NCBI GenBank assembly: GCA_027605045.1 | Contig: JAQFWX010000004.1 | Location: 1,312,683 to 1,376,682, forward strand | Length of the DNA: 64,000 nt | Reading direction: 5' to 3' | DNA from: Phallus indusiatus | Lineage: Eukaryota; Basidiomycota; Agaricomycetes; Phallales; Phallaceae | Part shown: one piece after another, positions 19,836-32,945 of the stretch | Layout of the letters: each line of letters opens with the position of its first letter | Position numbering within the stretch: position 1 is the stretch's first letter | The notes under the pieces: generated by a model | What the model was told of the DNA's origin: nothing | Databases searched by the model: none | Seen by the model: the letters and a program-made list of their open reading frames with translations, nothing else | Position numbers and translations under genes: made by a program

Positions 19836-22435
19836 ATGTTCACCTCCCTTCCTCGTTCACCTCCTCCATCCTTTGTTGCTGACTCCTCCGACCGCAGTTC
19901 CCAGGCCACCACCGTCATCAATTCCTCCTCTCACTATCCGTCCCTCGATAATATCAGCATAGCCATCAAACATCACAGCAGCCAATCACAGTCTATTTCA
20001 CATTCTAAAGCCATTTCGTTCTCTTCTCAAGTAAGCCCTTCATTTAACATACGGCTCCGCTCAAATCGTTCACTTCCTATACCAAAAAAAACAAATTTGT
20101 AAATACTACAGTTCGACACGTTAGATTCCGAGATCGAAACACTGCGAGAAGAGGTCTCTCGCGCGGAACGTGACAAATCTCTTTTGACGGATTATGCTAT
20201 TGAGGTGCATCACTTGATTTTATTTCATATTTTGTATCATCTACTAGCAGAAACTTATCCCTATCAACCAGCTGCAAACTCGCATACAGGAAATTGAGGA
20301 GGCACGTATGAATACCCAATCCGCCGTGGACACCAAGAAGGTCCCTTCCTCATCCATTTCTCGGGTAAGGTCTTCTAGATCAAAATTCTTTCCCGTGTTG
20401 TTTCATAAATGAGAGGGATTAAATTCTTATGTTATACAGCCTCCAATCAAGGCGTCGCCGTCCCTGTCTAGTCTGAAGCCTCCTCTCACTCGTCTCTCCA
20501 GCGATCGCCTCTCCTCAAAACAATCGCTCCCCTTCGCCTCTTCAACAGGAACGAGCTCAAACCAAATATCGACACCCTCACTCATGCCCTGTAAGCAGTC
20601 AACATCTGGGTCCAAACCCAAACTGCTGCCAAAACGTGTCGTCCGTCAATCGAAGGGCCCGGAAACGGCTAAATCTCCCAGTACCCCTTGTCGCCCTATG
20701 TCTCCGTCGCGCCCTTGTATGACCCCTACCTCCACGGCCAAATCAAAGAATATTGAAAAGACGACGTTGTCGAGTAAATCACCCAACGTGTCCAAGCTAC
20801 CCTTGCCAGATCCCCGTTACGATAAACGTGCTCTGTTTTCATCGAAATTAGACCCTCTTCTTCTTACTTCTAAGCTACTTCCCATGTCGCCTCGTAACAA
20901 GGCAACTCCCAAGCCTCCGGAGCCCTCGAAAGTCTCAATCCCTCCACCTCGAACAGTTACCAACGCACCACGCAATGGAGATGCTGTTATATTGGATAGT
21001 CCCCCGAGTAAAGGCACGATCAAACCCCGTCATATAATCAAGATAAAGCAAGAGCTACCGAACTCTATCAAAGTGTCTAAAGACGTTAAAGACGAGAGAA
21101 GTTCGATTGAAGGGAAGAAATCCAATCTTCACGTTTCCTTTTCCAATTCAGTAGATAAAGTGGGTGCTGAAAAAGCTGATGGACAGACAGACAAACCCGA
21201 GGCTGTTGAATCAACAAGCAAACTATGGGGTTCTTGGAATAAGAAACGTCTTTCGTTTCAAGTTCCTACCATCCACGAGGACCCAGATAATTCTTCCTCA
21301 GCTCCTTCTATGAATTCACTTGCCGATGATGGAAAACGGAAGGAGAAGCATAGAAGCCTTGCGCCTCAGTATTTAAAGAGTTTAATATCTGGCTCCACCG
21401 AATCGATGTCCGAAGCATCTCACGTAGCTTTACGTCGGTCAAACTCAATGTCTGGCTGTCCTGCCCCTTCTCGACATTCTGGTTCCAATAATTTGCTATC
21501 AGAACCTTCTTCCTCGGGTTTAACGAAAAAGAGACTTAGTCCCATGTTGGTGGGATCCCCAACTCTCCCAAAAGCACGCTTAGAAACAGAGGCTGGAGTT
21601 GAACGCGTCAATAGTTTGGGTAGCTCAGGAAAATGGGCTAGTCGGAGTCGTATCCTATCGGTTGATTTAACACGGAGACGCACGATCCATCCAGCGCATC
21701 CATTATTTAGCTTCGAGCGACCCAGTAGCGCAGGCGCGGCATCAATAAAAGATGAGAAGTCCGGTTCAGCTAAGGACGAAGAACTGGGCGATATTAAAAA
21801 ACAAAGGCGTTCGACAATGCCAGCGACGAAACCCATTGACTGTCTTGTTCCTGGAAGTACATCACATGAAATAACAAATGTCGATGGACCTGCACGATCG
21901 GACCCGGTAGTTTCGCATCCGAAAGGTCCTTTGTTACGTCCATTGGTAGGGGCACAAACGTTAGGCCGATTTGATTTTGAGGGTTCGACTTCGACTTCGA
22001 TTCTTCCCCGGCGAATAGAGCGTAACGCTCGACTATCGTCAACTACCGCTCTTACGAAATTCACGTCAAGTACCTGCCGCTTATCCAAGCTCGGCCTTCA
22101 GAGTCGCATGATGCACTCACATCGACGAATCCCGAATTTAATGACGACAAGAGATTTCACGAATACACCCAGTTCTGCCTGGATTTACGAGCTGTATTAA
22201 GTGATGACGACTGGTCCTCTTTTATGAATTGTAAGAACTGGTTTTTTTGCCAAGTGTTTACTAACGATGTGGTTTTCCAGATGCGCGCCGTTTTGATCTT
22301 CATATCCTAACACCCGATGTATTACTCCAGCGAGTTAAGAAGCTAATAGACGGACGACGAAATGTTGATCCCACCAAAAGAGACAAGCTATATGAACGAT
22401 TCTCCAAGATTGTACATGATAGTATTCATGATTAA
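19836..22435 (+). CDS. Large disordered protein with N-terminal coiled coil, unknown function
   Basis: Five or six exons, about 800 residues. The N terminus (MFTSLPRSPPPSFVADSSDR) is Ser-rich, then a short coiled coil is split over small exons (FDTLDSEIETLREEVSRAER, INQLQTRIQEIEEARMN). A long Ser/Pro/Lys-rich disordered region follows, with LWGSWNKKRLSFQVPTIHED as one ordered-looking patch. The end reads FHEYTQFCLDLRAVL, DDDWSSFMN and DLHILTPDVLLQRVKKLID, a compact helical domain. Between about 22030 and 22110 the frame changes: either a short intron (for example with an acceptor at CCTTCAG) or one missing base must join the two parts. Unspliced, the first frame stops at 22200. I do not recognise the family. 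Confidence 0.6.
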
Positions 22436-22663
22436 CCCTTTTATGTTTGCTTATTGTTTGCTATGCTATCGTTTACGCGCTGGATTACTGTCCTTATTTC
22501 TTACCATGTTTGTATCGTTATTGCATTCGCATCACTAGCTTTATTTTTTGAACAGTATATTTCAACCGGGATCGGAAATACTTATTACATACAACACACA
22601 TGAAACAGTACAACTAACATAAATAAGTAGTTTGTTATCTTACGATACCATCAATGTAAAGCT

Positions 22664-23478
22664 CTAGGTAGCGGGCCGTAATGCTCTTAGTCTATCTGCC
22701 AGTTGTTTATCTTCTTCGCCTAATTTAGGCAGATCAGGTACTTGATTGAGATCGCGAGCACCAAGATCTTGCTGGAGTTCAATATTAGCTTCTTCCGCCA
22801 TCTGGACCATCAATGTATCAATTTGATCTTGTGGGGTCGACACAGCTGTGGTCGATCCCATAGTATCCTCCATATACGAAGTCTGGACGTCTAAATCCGC
22901 GAATTGGGATTCAAATTTATCCATAACGAGCGAAATCTGTTTCAGAATAATAATGAAGGCCACCTATCTAAATGGAATAAATAAATAAATAAACACACCC
23001 GTTCAAGGTTCATAGTCTCCATTGCCTTATCCATTCCTTTAACAACTGAAGTCATATTGCCAGTGACTTGACGCATTGTAACTGCTGTTTCTACCCTGCT
23101 CGCCACCGCATCTATTCTGCTTGAAAGACGTAAAAGACTTAAAGATTCGTTCTTCTTCCGAATAGCGTTTGAGGCGTAGATTCGAGCACCTTCGGTATTG
23201 CCTTGCTGGAGTGCCTGTGCAGAACTTTAAGAGGCCAACTTTGGGGTAGGAATACACAACGCACCTTCTTGAGTTTATTCTTCTCCGAACCTTCGTCTTT
23301 CTGAGCCTTCTTCGCCTGTTTGTTTAAAGTTTTGGCTGTGAACTGCGCGTTTCTTTAGTGAGTGCTGCGTATGCTCTGAAGATGGGAGATCTACTTTGAG
23401 GTTGAATAAAGTTTCTGTTTAATGTGAGACTGTAAAATTTCAGAGGAGAGATAAAATAGTACTTTCTAAATTGCTCAT
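22664..23478 (-). CDS. DID2: ESCRT-III-associated protein Did2 (CHMP1)
   Basis: Did2/CHMP1 recruits Vps4 to ESCRT-III filaments in multivesicular-body sorting. Small first exons give [20 protein letters not shown], the family's start; the basic N-terminal helix continues with [18 protein letters not shown]. The middle reads [17 protein letters not shown] and [20 protein letters not shown]. The C-terminal end shows [18 protein letters not shown] and a MIM1 helix ([12 protein letters not shown]), which in the family binds the Vps4 MIT domain. The first two exons are tiny and would be missed by simple ORF calling; I placed the ATG at 23478 for that reason. Confidence 0.9.
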
Positions 23479-23684
23479 CCTGTATGGCAAAGTTGCGGCA
23501 AAGCAGAAACGATGATGGTTTGTTGTGACGACGACAAGTTACTACTGTGACTCGGCCCTTGGTGGCGAAATGCGGCTTGGCCATGAAGATACAACCAGAA
23601 CACAACTTGAACAACGACCACAACGATCTATGAATACACGCTCTCAGTGATTGCACTCGACCGTAATTATTGAGGTCTTCTTAA

Positions 23685-24833
23685 ATGGCGTTAAAGCTCT
23701 TGCACACGGCTGCTTTGGGAGTCCTAGGGATTCTCTTCGTCTGCGTGACTTTGTCGCTAGGTATGTTTGACATGGTCTCCCTTTTTACAATCAGAGTTTG
23801 ATCTTACGCGTTTTGAATCTTAGCAAACTCGCTCCTATGGCTTGCTGAGCTCATAGAAGAACATACTAGGACTGCAAAAACTATCGGGAAACGTCTCATT
23901 TACGTGAGTATTCCCATTAGATGATTCGCTCACCATTGGATTTACCATTCTTTATAAAGATCGTCATAATGTTTCATTGCATGCTTTATTTCGCCGAGAG
24001 TTATCTTCCATTGCCACAAATTGCTTTTTCTATAATATGTCACTCGGTCTACTCTTTGAACTTTCGAACCTTTCCAATAATATCTCTCACGTCCGTATCT
24101 TTCATATCCAGTTGTGTTCTTGCGGTCCTCAATCATTTCATATGGTTCTTTCATTTCAATGGCCTTGCTCAAGCTGCCAGAGCTCGCGAGTCAAGGTGGC
24201 GATATCGACATCCGACGGCTTCGAAAATAGAGGTACCAAGCTTTTTAGACGTGTCAACATTCTTCGTGATATGCGTTTGGCTGGTAAGCTTGTTCAAGAA
24301 TTCACGACTTAGGAAAAAAATTGATGGCAGCTTTAGGTTCCGCTATTCTTATTTCTTAGCCTTACTGCAAATGAAAACACCCTACCTGTGTCCCAGGGTA
24401 AGATCTAATCTTAACTCTCGTCACTATCGTTATTTAGCTTTTTCCAGATCGCAGTGACTCCGTTAATGATTCTAAACAGAGGCACAGTCTATTTATGTCT
24501 CTATTCGGCAACTTGTTGTCTTTCTTACCTCGGAGTCTCTCGAAAACGGCAGTTAAGGAAGAAGACATCATCCCTCGTTCCGTCGCTCCCCCACTTAGTC
24601 CTCGTCGCATAGAACCGCAATCATCAAGGGATGATCTTTTCACCTCTAGGAATCAAAACATTCCATTATCGCCTCGGTCACCTTCATTCAATCACCCCAG
24701 CTCAAGTTCAACCGGCGACTCATGGGTGTCTGTTGAAAACACTCCAGATGATTTCATGCCTGAAAGTCCACGGACAGCTAGCCCTGTGATTCGGAAAAGA
24801 GTTGTTTTGGAACCACCTCCAAAACGAATATGA
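23685..24833 (+). CDS. SVP26: ER-Golgi cargo receptor Svp26/Erv26 (TEX261 family)
   Basis: Erv26/Svp26 is a four-span membrane protein of COPII vesicles that helps glycosyltransferases and alkaline phosphatase leave the ER. It starts MALKLLHTAALGVLGILFV, and the first loop has the family block LLWLAELIEEHTRTAK. More hydrophobic spans follow (FPIISLTSVSFISSCVLAVL, and FFVICVWLVPLFLFLSL after splicing), then LTANENTLPVS as in TEX261. The cytosolic tail is extended and Ser/Pro-rich (RSVAPPLSPRRIE, SPRSPSFNHPSSS) and ends EPPPKRI, longer than in animals. It is divergent from DID2, with 206 bases between ATGs. Confidence 0.87.
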
Positions 24834-25105
24834 TTCATGTCACTGGTGCAAGGTTTCTGAAACATCTAAACACAACTCCCATGTAATGTTCATATATATA
24901 CTTTATTAGTGCGCGGACTCGGAAGGCATTCATATCGAAACCCTCTTTTACAGACATAATATATATAAGTAGCATTGTCATTGCAGCAAACGGAAGGCGA
25001 AACTCAGACTTAAAAAGCTGTCAACTCTCGGCTTGATTATCGGCTAAATCGGCGGTATGATATGAAGTTCGCTGATGTCACTGCTCGCTCGCGCCCAGGC
25101 GTCAC

Positions 25106-28100
25106 ATGTATTTGTACCTTCGTGAATCGCCTCGAGCCCTCATTCTATGTGCCCAAGATAACACTCGAGCCCTTGTATTCAGCTCGACCTTCGAGGATGC
25201 CCGAATAGGACGGGCCACCGTTAATTTTTTGCCCAGCCGCAGTCTTGACTTTTCTTCTCTCCTGAAACTCACTCCCCGGCCTGTTAAAGGATGTTTGGGC
25301 TTGATTCATATCCCTCCAAATGGTAACGTGTTTTTAAGTACCCATAAACCTCATAAAGCCTTATGGAATCTGAACACAGATTTATTTATTGCTATCGTTA
25401 CTTCTGCATCGGATCTGGGGAATATTCTCCCGTCGGCCAAGTCTCCGCATTTTGTTTCTAAAATTCATGAAGTAGCCTTTTATTCGCTTGTTAATCCTGC
25501 ATATGATGATCCTCAATCATCATCCGATTCATTCACGAGTGATTCCCAAGAATATCTCGGTGGCACCAATCCGTATGAGCACCCATGCGCACCAATAATG
25601 AAGATCCTTTCTTCAGGGACATTTTATTACGCTTCATATCCCCACTGGAATATTTCTTCGCGCCTCTCAGAGCGCATTTCCAATAAACAACCAGATCAGT
25701 ATGATTTAGGGGATTTCGATGGCCGATTCGTTTGGAATGAGTATGTCATCAAGAGTCTCCTAGATTTTCGTGAGAGGCTGGAGGCTGAAGAACGTCGGGA
25801 GTTCGATCGTTCCCAATTTGTCGTATGTGTTAAGATTGGTAGGCTAACTACCATTCTCACTCGTTTGTAGTTGTTGGTTATGCAAGGATATGTCGGCTTG
25901 TTTAAAACTACCTTGCAAAGCTCGTCGTCTTTCCCAGTTCATGGAACGCTGGGGTTGATTTCGCGTTTGGGATGGAAACGTGCGGGAACTCGTTTCAATA
26001 CCCGCGGTATTGATGATGATGGAAACTGTGCAAATTTTGTCGAGGCAGGTGCCGTAAACTTCGATCTCAACGCTTGATTGATCATGTTGTCAGACCGAAG
26101 TTACATTTAGCACGGACAACTTCTCTTTCAGCTATGTACAAGTCAGGGGCAGCGTACCATGTTTGTTTTTTTGGACATACTTGTATCTTCGTGAGATGAC
26201 GGATTCACAGTATTCTGGGAACAGCAAGGTTTCCAGACGTTTAGTCAGAAAATACAAATTACACGTCCTCAAGCCGCGTCTCAGCCTGCATTTGATCGCC
26301 ACTTTGCTCAATTGGTGGACCAATATTCAGCTGTTCATGCCGTTAATCTGTTAGGGATAAAAGAAAACGAATCCATCCTAACGTCCGCCTACGCCCAACA
26401 TCTCCGAACAGGACGAGCTGGAGGTGGAGAAATCATAGGATTTACACAATTTGACTTCCACACGGTCGTTAAAGGCGTCGGACACGACAATATTTCTAGA
26501 GAACTGCAGTAAGCAAGGGAAACCAAGTCACCGGAATAGATTTTAAAAGTTGAATACAGCCGTATCGATGGTCTACAACGTGACTTGAACCGGTTTGGTT
26601 GGACAGTCTGCGATCAATCATCACAAACTATAATATCAAAGCAAACAGGAATATTTCGGGTAAACTGTTTGGATTGGTATTTGTCTCTTCTTCCGCTTTT
26701 AAACAATGCATTAAGTAGATTTTAGCCTTGATAGAACTAACTTTGTGCAAGATATCTTCTCCAAGGCCATTCTAGAAAAATATTTTGACACTGTAGGAAT
26801 AGATTGGAGAAATGAGACTGACATATGGGTACATCATAGAGAATTATGGGCGGAAAATGGTATGGTTGTCCGGAAAATCGACTAGAACAAATCTCAAAAG
26901 TTCATTCTTAGGAGATGCGCTGTCTCGTATATATGCAGGCACCGGAGTCAGTTCTGTTGCATGTGCCGTGTTTTTTCTCTCACTTAACCATCATGAAATA
27001 GGCACTAAATACAAGTTATACGCGTTCAGGAAAACGAACCCTAGCAGGTATATTAGTCAAATTTTTGTGGAAATCATCCTGATCGCTCCTAGGGGTTCTT
27101 TCGGATGCTACCAAAAGCGTTTCGCGGGCTTATATCAATAATTTCCAAGACAAAGCTAAACAAGCGGCGATAGACATGTTTCTTGTATAGATATATATTT
27201 CGCCCGAAGTTGTCAAGAGGTCGTTAAACTTATCAAATTTAGGGGAATCTAACCTATCAAATTCCTGTCACCATTTTCGATCCCATCCATGATTGGGTTG
27301 AAGGCGTTTTGGCTAGCCGGTAAAGCTTTTGTTCTAATATGGTTTCAATCGTTGATCTTACTTAGCTTGGCTGAATACTCCGTAACTGAGACCGGCGTAG
27401 TGTTTGTAGGAACTTGGAATGTTAATGGAAGAGTAAGCTGGGAGCTCTTCAACATATCTAAAATAATTTTATTGACGTACCCAGCCTTCATCAGAGTCTT
27501 TGTTGCCTTGGTTATTTCCCGTGGCTGGTAAGCTTAAAATAGAAATATCGGGAAAAATAATATAGACGTAAATCATTCAATAGGTTCTCCCGAGTGAGCA
27601 TGTTATTCTATTATAACAAATTCTAAAAGCTGACAGTTCAGGCCGGATATATTCGTTCTTGGTTTCCAAGAAATTGTTCCTCTCACTGCTCAGCAAATCA
27701 TACAAACCGATCCAGAAAAGAGGTATAGCTAACTCACTCCCTATTTTCCAAACGTTAAACATGAAACCTTTGTAGACGAATATGGGAAAACACGATTATG
27801 AGAACCCTCGCTGAGAGGCCCAATAAGAAGGCTGAGTATGTTTTGCTAAGAAGCGGCCAGGTATGACAATCGATTATTCTGTTGCTGTTAACTGAGTATC
27901 TTAGCTCGTTGGGACCGCACTTATGATATTTATTAAGTCTGCCCTCATTGGACATATACGAAATGTCGAAGGCGCAACAAAAAAGGTCAAAAGATTTCAA
28001 AACTAAATACCTTTTTGAATTGATTGTTTGTAGACTGGACTGCGTGGAATGTCAGGAAACAAGGGAGCTGTTGGCATTCGCTTGGACTATCACGATACTA

Positions 28101-29214
28101 GCCTTTGTTTTTTAACCGCTCATCTGGCCGCAGGTCAGTCAAATGTAGAAGAGCGAAACCACGATTACAACACCATCGCCGATGGATTGCACTTTCTCAA
28201 GGGAAAGACAATTCATGGTCATAAGTAAGTTGGTAAAACACTTGTGGGACCCGGATTTAATTCATTTAGTAACGTGATCTGGTTGGCGGACACCAATTAT
28301 CGAGTTGATCTGGATAGCGACGTTGTTCGTACTTTGATTGCTTCGAGAAATTTCGACGCTCTTGTTGGCGCCGATCAGGTTGGATAGGCCATATTTACTA
28401 CAGAAATTGGTTCTGAATTGATCAATAGCTCAAACAAATGATGGATCTCAAAACTGTCTTCGCCGGTTTCGAAGAGGGACCTTTGGTTTTCCCTCCTACC
28501 TATCGGTACGACGTAGGTACGGACGATTACGATACAAGCGAGAAGATGCGAACGCCGGCTTGGACAGGTCTGGTTTTCAACTACTTTTTCTTTCAAAATG
28601 AATAAACACCCCGCAGATCGAATTCTGTATCGTGGACAATTAACACTACACAAATATTCGCGAGCTGAGCTTAAAGGGTCGGACCATCGACCAGGTAGAA
28701 TTTATGTTACTTATGTTGCTAGCCTATGTTTTCTTACAACTTTCGTGCAGTGTACGCTCTTTTCACCGTAAAAATCCGCAAAATTGATCGCGCGAAGGAA
28801 GCCATGTTGAGGCAACAGTTAATAGGAGAAGCTCTTGCCGAACGAAACCCGCAAGTAACAACGCGAGCAAACCAAAGTGACAGAAGTAGAGAATTCGATT
28901 ATTGTGAGTCTGGTTTGCACTCGCGACATTTTTTCACTTATACATCATACTTGTTTTCAGTGCCGCCACCCAGCAGCGATAATTATGCATGGTGGGAAGA
29001 GTTTGGTATGTAGAGCGAAGTGAAAACACAAAGGGATGTACTAATTATATTTTTAGGACCATCGTCGAAGACCTTCACTGCACAAACTAGTACCCGACGA
29101 AGAACGACTAATCCCTTTGACTCATCTAGTGATGAGTTAAGTAATGGTGAATCGCCTTCCTCGTCTGATGACGAGTTGTATAAGCACGCACAGAAGTTAC
29201 CAATAGCTGTCTAG
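25106..29214 (+). CDS. Synaptojanin-type phosphoinositide phosphatase (Sac1 plus 5-phosphatase)
   Basis: This matches the yeast Inp51-53 layout: an N-terminal Sac phosphatase domain followed by an inositol-polyphosphate 5-phosphatase domain, acting on PI(4,5)P2 at the plasma membrane and endosomes. Sac marks are [33 protein letters not shown] and, across an intron, NCLDCLDRTNF, so the catalytic Cys and Arg are present (Inp51 lacks them). The second domain shows [53 protein letters not shown] and GSDHRP. The C terminus is short and disordered, ending HAQKLPIAV. About fourteen introns interrupt it. One intron near 26045-26093 may use a GC donor (GAG|GCAGGT), which keeps NFVETEV; a GT alternative at 26049-26100 is also possible. 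Confidence 0.9.
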
Positions 29215-29317
29215 AATCTTAGTGGATGTAAATTAAAGCTCGATATGTTCGATATCATGCGTTGTTTTATTATAGAGGTGATAGCTCATAACAACTGTTG
29301 TACATACACTAACTTTT

Positions 29318-31090
29318 TTAAATTAGTCCTTGCTTCTTTAAATCATCATACGTCTTCTTGTTATATACGTTGCCTTCATCATCTTCCAATTCTTCCATAG
29401 TTTCTTGCTGAAACATTTCCTGGCGTCCCTCTTTTTTCAATTTTTCAGCCACTAGGACTTTGTGAGTAAAAAGAAAATCTCATTAAGTTCCAAATAGAAA
29501 GCTCACAAGTAAGGGCATCTTCTATTCGTGTTATTTCATGGAAATGTTTGGTGTTAGGCAATCCCAATGCGCGCATCCCAAATGCATGTCTTGATTCCTA
29601 TCGCAAAGTCAAAAGTTAGAAAAAATCTGAGCACTATTGTCATTTCGAAACCTACTTGGAAATGTCTATCAAAATTCTTTCTTCCCATGTATACGTGGTC
29701 CGAACATATTTCGCATCTATATTCGACCCCTAGCCCATGCAGTTTGTATAACCAATATGGAATTGGTTTGCCGTCCCAGCCCAAAGGTAGCTTTAGAGGG
29801 TTGTAAATCTTTTCTTCCTCTTCCTCCTCTTCCGGGATACTAGCTTTGTTATTTTGAACGGCCGCTATGGCCGCTTTGCTCGCTTCTTCGGACTCCAACT
29901 CACGTTCATGAGCGGTGAGTGAAAACCGTCGTTCAACATTGGACTTCGTATCAGTTAAAACGTTCGCTAAAGGGCGCAATAAGGCGCTAACAAGATGAGT
30001 TAACCTAGCCGTATTACGGGATTTTGAGACTGTAAAGTGCCCGTTTGTTGTTGTTTTGGTGCCATTGGGATTGGTAGGGGCTGATTGGGCGCCAACAGCA
30101 GCTTGACGTTCCACGGCCTTTTCGTGTTTTTTCGACTTCAAATGAGCGTCGTAAACGGTCTGTTTTGAGTATGATTTTTGACAGGCTGAACACCATATAC
30201 CATCACTACCTTCTTCTTTCAGATTTGACTTTGTAGCTTCCCAGCCTTCGATTTTGTTTTGGTCCCATAGCTCATCGAATTCGGCAGCAGAATCTTTTTG
30301 CTGGCGTTCGGTGTCGCTCAAGGGTTGAACACGTTTTGTGAATGATATTAAATATGCGTGAAGAGCGGTCATATACCTGACAAATACACATGTTAAATAC
30401 ACAAGAGTCGGTCGGACGATGGGAAGACCCACGCTTCGAATTCCTTTGTCGTTCGTACGTCGACCTGAAGATCTCTGTGAACGGGACCGTTTTGAACATC
30501 CAAAAGGATATCAAGATATTGAAGATACGTCAGCCGCTTGGGAAGACGACGGAGATTGTTGTACATGGTGTGATTGGCATATAGATCTAGGTAACGACCA
30601 TAGCCTTCCTCTCCCGAAAACATGAGGGATATCGCTAACGTGCCAGACGTGAGACCATAGGACAAGAATTTCAAGACAACTACGCACGATCATCTTCCAC
30701 GAATTCCTCGTCATCATCTATTGGAGGCTCATCGACCAGTGCTGCTAGTTCGAGCTCAAAACCACCGATGGCCGAATCAGGATACTTTACATGATGCTCC
30801 TTTATTTTGGCCAATCGAGCATAGAACTCGGAAAGTTCATCCTCACCATTTCCTATATTATTAACCGAAAGAAGACCCATCTCTTCGTTGCGAGCTTTTT
30901 CATCGTTGTAAATAGCGTCAAGGGCGGTAGCACGAGACGTGATGCGTTCCAGAATTTTGATGGCTTTGTGTTCATTGGTTATACGGGACTGTAATGTGGG
31001 CTGAGGCTTGGACAATATCGTAGCCAAAGCACGTTCAAATCTTTCGATTTCTTCGTGCGTTTGACGCTGCACTTCGATAATGGTGTCCAT
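29318..31090 (-). CDS. PRP9: Splicing factor SF3a subunit 3 (Prp9/SF3A60)
   Basis: SF3a60 is part of the U2 snRNP and is needed for prespliceosome formation. It starts [20 protein letters not shown] (ATG 31090). The middle has [13 protein letters not shown] and [12 protein letters not shown] first C2H2-like finger reads [20 protein letters not shown], and the C-terminal matrin-type finger reads [20 protein letters not shown]. The end is [16 protein letters not shown] (stop at 29318). All of these are SF3A3 hallmarks. Its ATG is 59 bases from that of eIF4A3 on the other strand, pairing two splicing-related genes. Confidence 0.92.
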
Positions 31091-31149
31091 GAGCTGAAAG
31101 TTCTGTCGGCCGAACTATTTTAAACTCCGATTATTGCCACACTGCCGCC

Positions 31150-32768
31150 ATGTCTGGAATAAACCAAGGAGACGAGAAACTGATATTTGAGTCGAGTGAA
31201 GCTGTCCAGGTCAGTTCATTCACTAGTAGCGTTGAAAACAATTCCGTCGTAATGACCAGGTCAACAGGTTGTTTCCACATTCGATGATCTCGGGCTGAAA
31301 GACGATCTTCTCCGGGGGATTTATGCGTACAGTAAGTTTCTCAAATACAACATGCTTTTTTTTTGTTCCGTCCGCAAATGCTGAAATTTTCCAGATTTTG
31401 AGAAACCATCCGCCATCCAGCAGCGAGCTATTCTTCCTATTATCCAGGGACGAGATGTTATTGCTCAAGCTCAATCGGGAACTGGTAAAACCGCTACGTT
31501 TTCGATCAGTATCCTTCAATCGATCGATATTACAATGAGAGAAACTCAAGCCTTGGTTCTTTCCCCAACCCGTGAATTGGCTCAACAAATACAACAAGTT
31601 GTACTAGCGTTGGGAGATTACATGAATGTTCAGTGTCATGCCTGTATCGGTGGCGTTTCTATCGGCGAAGATATTCGTAAACTCGACTATGGCCAACACG
31701 TCATTTCCGGCACTCCTGGACGCGTTTACGACATGATCCGTCGTCGTAATTTGCGTACAAGAAACATAAAAATGCTTGTTTTGGACGAAGCCGATGAACT
31801 ACTCAATAAGGGATTTAAGGACCAGATTTACGATGTCTATCGATACCTCCCTCCTGCCACACAGGTTGTTTTATTGAGTGCAACCCTCCCATACGATGTC
31901 TTGGAAATGACAACGAAGTTTATGACGGATCCTATTCGAATTCTGGTCAAACGTGACGAATTGACACTTGAAGGAATTAAACAATTCTTCGTCGCTGTAG
32001 AAAAAGAAGACTGGAAATTTGACACACTATGTGATCTCTATGACACACTGACGATTACTCAGGCTGTGATATTCTGCAACACACGCCGCAAGGTTGTTTT
32101 CACTCATTTTCGCTTGAGATCCGAATAACTGATCCAGGGTTGCTTTAGGTGGATTGGCTGACAGAGAAGATGCGCGCAGCGAATTTCACTGTATCTTCGA
32201 TGCATGGAGAAATGAACCAAAAAGAACGAGACGCTATTATGGCAGAATTTCGAACCGGCTCATCGTAAGTCTGAGTCCTTGAACTACATCTTCAAATCCA
32301 TTCCTGACATCTTTTAGTCGAGTGCTGATCACGACAGATGTTTGGGCACGAGGGATTGATATTACACAAGTGTCGTTGGTTATCAATTATGATTTACCTT
32401 CGTATGTATCTCAAAACTCCATTCTGCTTTTTTTTTTAACCTCGTATAGAAATCGTGAGAACTATATTCATCGTATTGGCCGCTCGGGTAGATTTGGAAG
32501 AAAAGGTGTTGCTATCAATGTAAGACTACTTTTACAATATTCGGGTTATGTAGCTGAGACGTTTTCAGTTCGTGACCGTCGAAGATGTCCGGATTCTAAG
32601 AGATATTGGTAAGCCTCCTTATAATCTGGGATTTCTCGTGGGCTAACCTTGCGTAGAACAATTCTACAGCACACAAATTGTACGTTTTTTGATTGAATCT
32701 AAGTTTAATTCACAAGTTAACCCAACTTTTAGGATGAAATGCCTGTAAATGCCGCGGAACTTATATAA
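31150..32768 (+). CDS. FAL1: DEAD-box helicase eIF4A3 (Fal1), exon-junction complex
   Basis: eIF4A-III is the RNA-clamping ATPase of the exon-junction complex and also acts in rRNA processing (yeast Fal1). It starts [20 protein letters not shown]. Helicase motifs in order are [48 protein letters not shown] and [27 protein letters not shown] and YSTQIDEMP followed by NAAELI are specific to eIF4A3 rather than eIF4A1. About 390-400 residues. All introns join in frame; the first uses the acceptor after GTCAACAG, keeping [10 protein letters not shown]. Confidence 0.95.
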
Positions 32769-32945
32769 TTTAATCACAATTAGCTTCTTTTTCTGAAAGA
32801 TATGAAAAACGGTACCCGTCAAGGACCCCCGAAAAAGGTTTCGATTTTTTTCTAACACCTTTTTCATTTGTCAGATGCTTCATAATGTATTAAAAATACA
32901 ACGTATATAGTACAATACGATATTCATTGATAAACAAATCTAAGA

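Noticed and set aside
21420..22088. Open frame of 222 codons on the minus strand
   Set aside because: It lies wholly opposite the large + strand gene, its composition mirrors that gene, and it has no recognisable motif or splice support.
25106..29214. Inactive Sac domain (Inp51-like) because the continuous frame reads NCLDWYLSL
   Set aside because: That reading is intronic; splicing to the acceptor ATTTTAG gives the full catalytic motif CLDCLDRTN.
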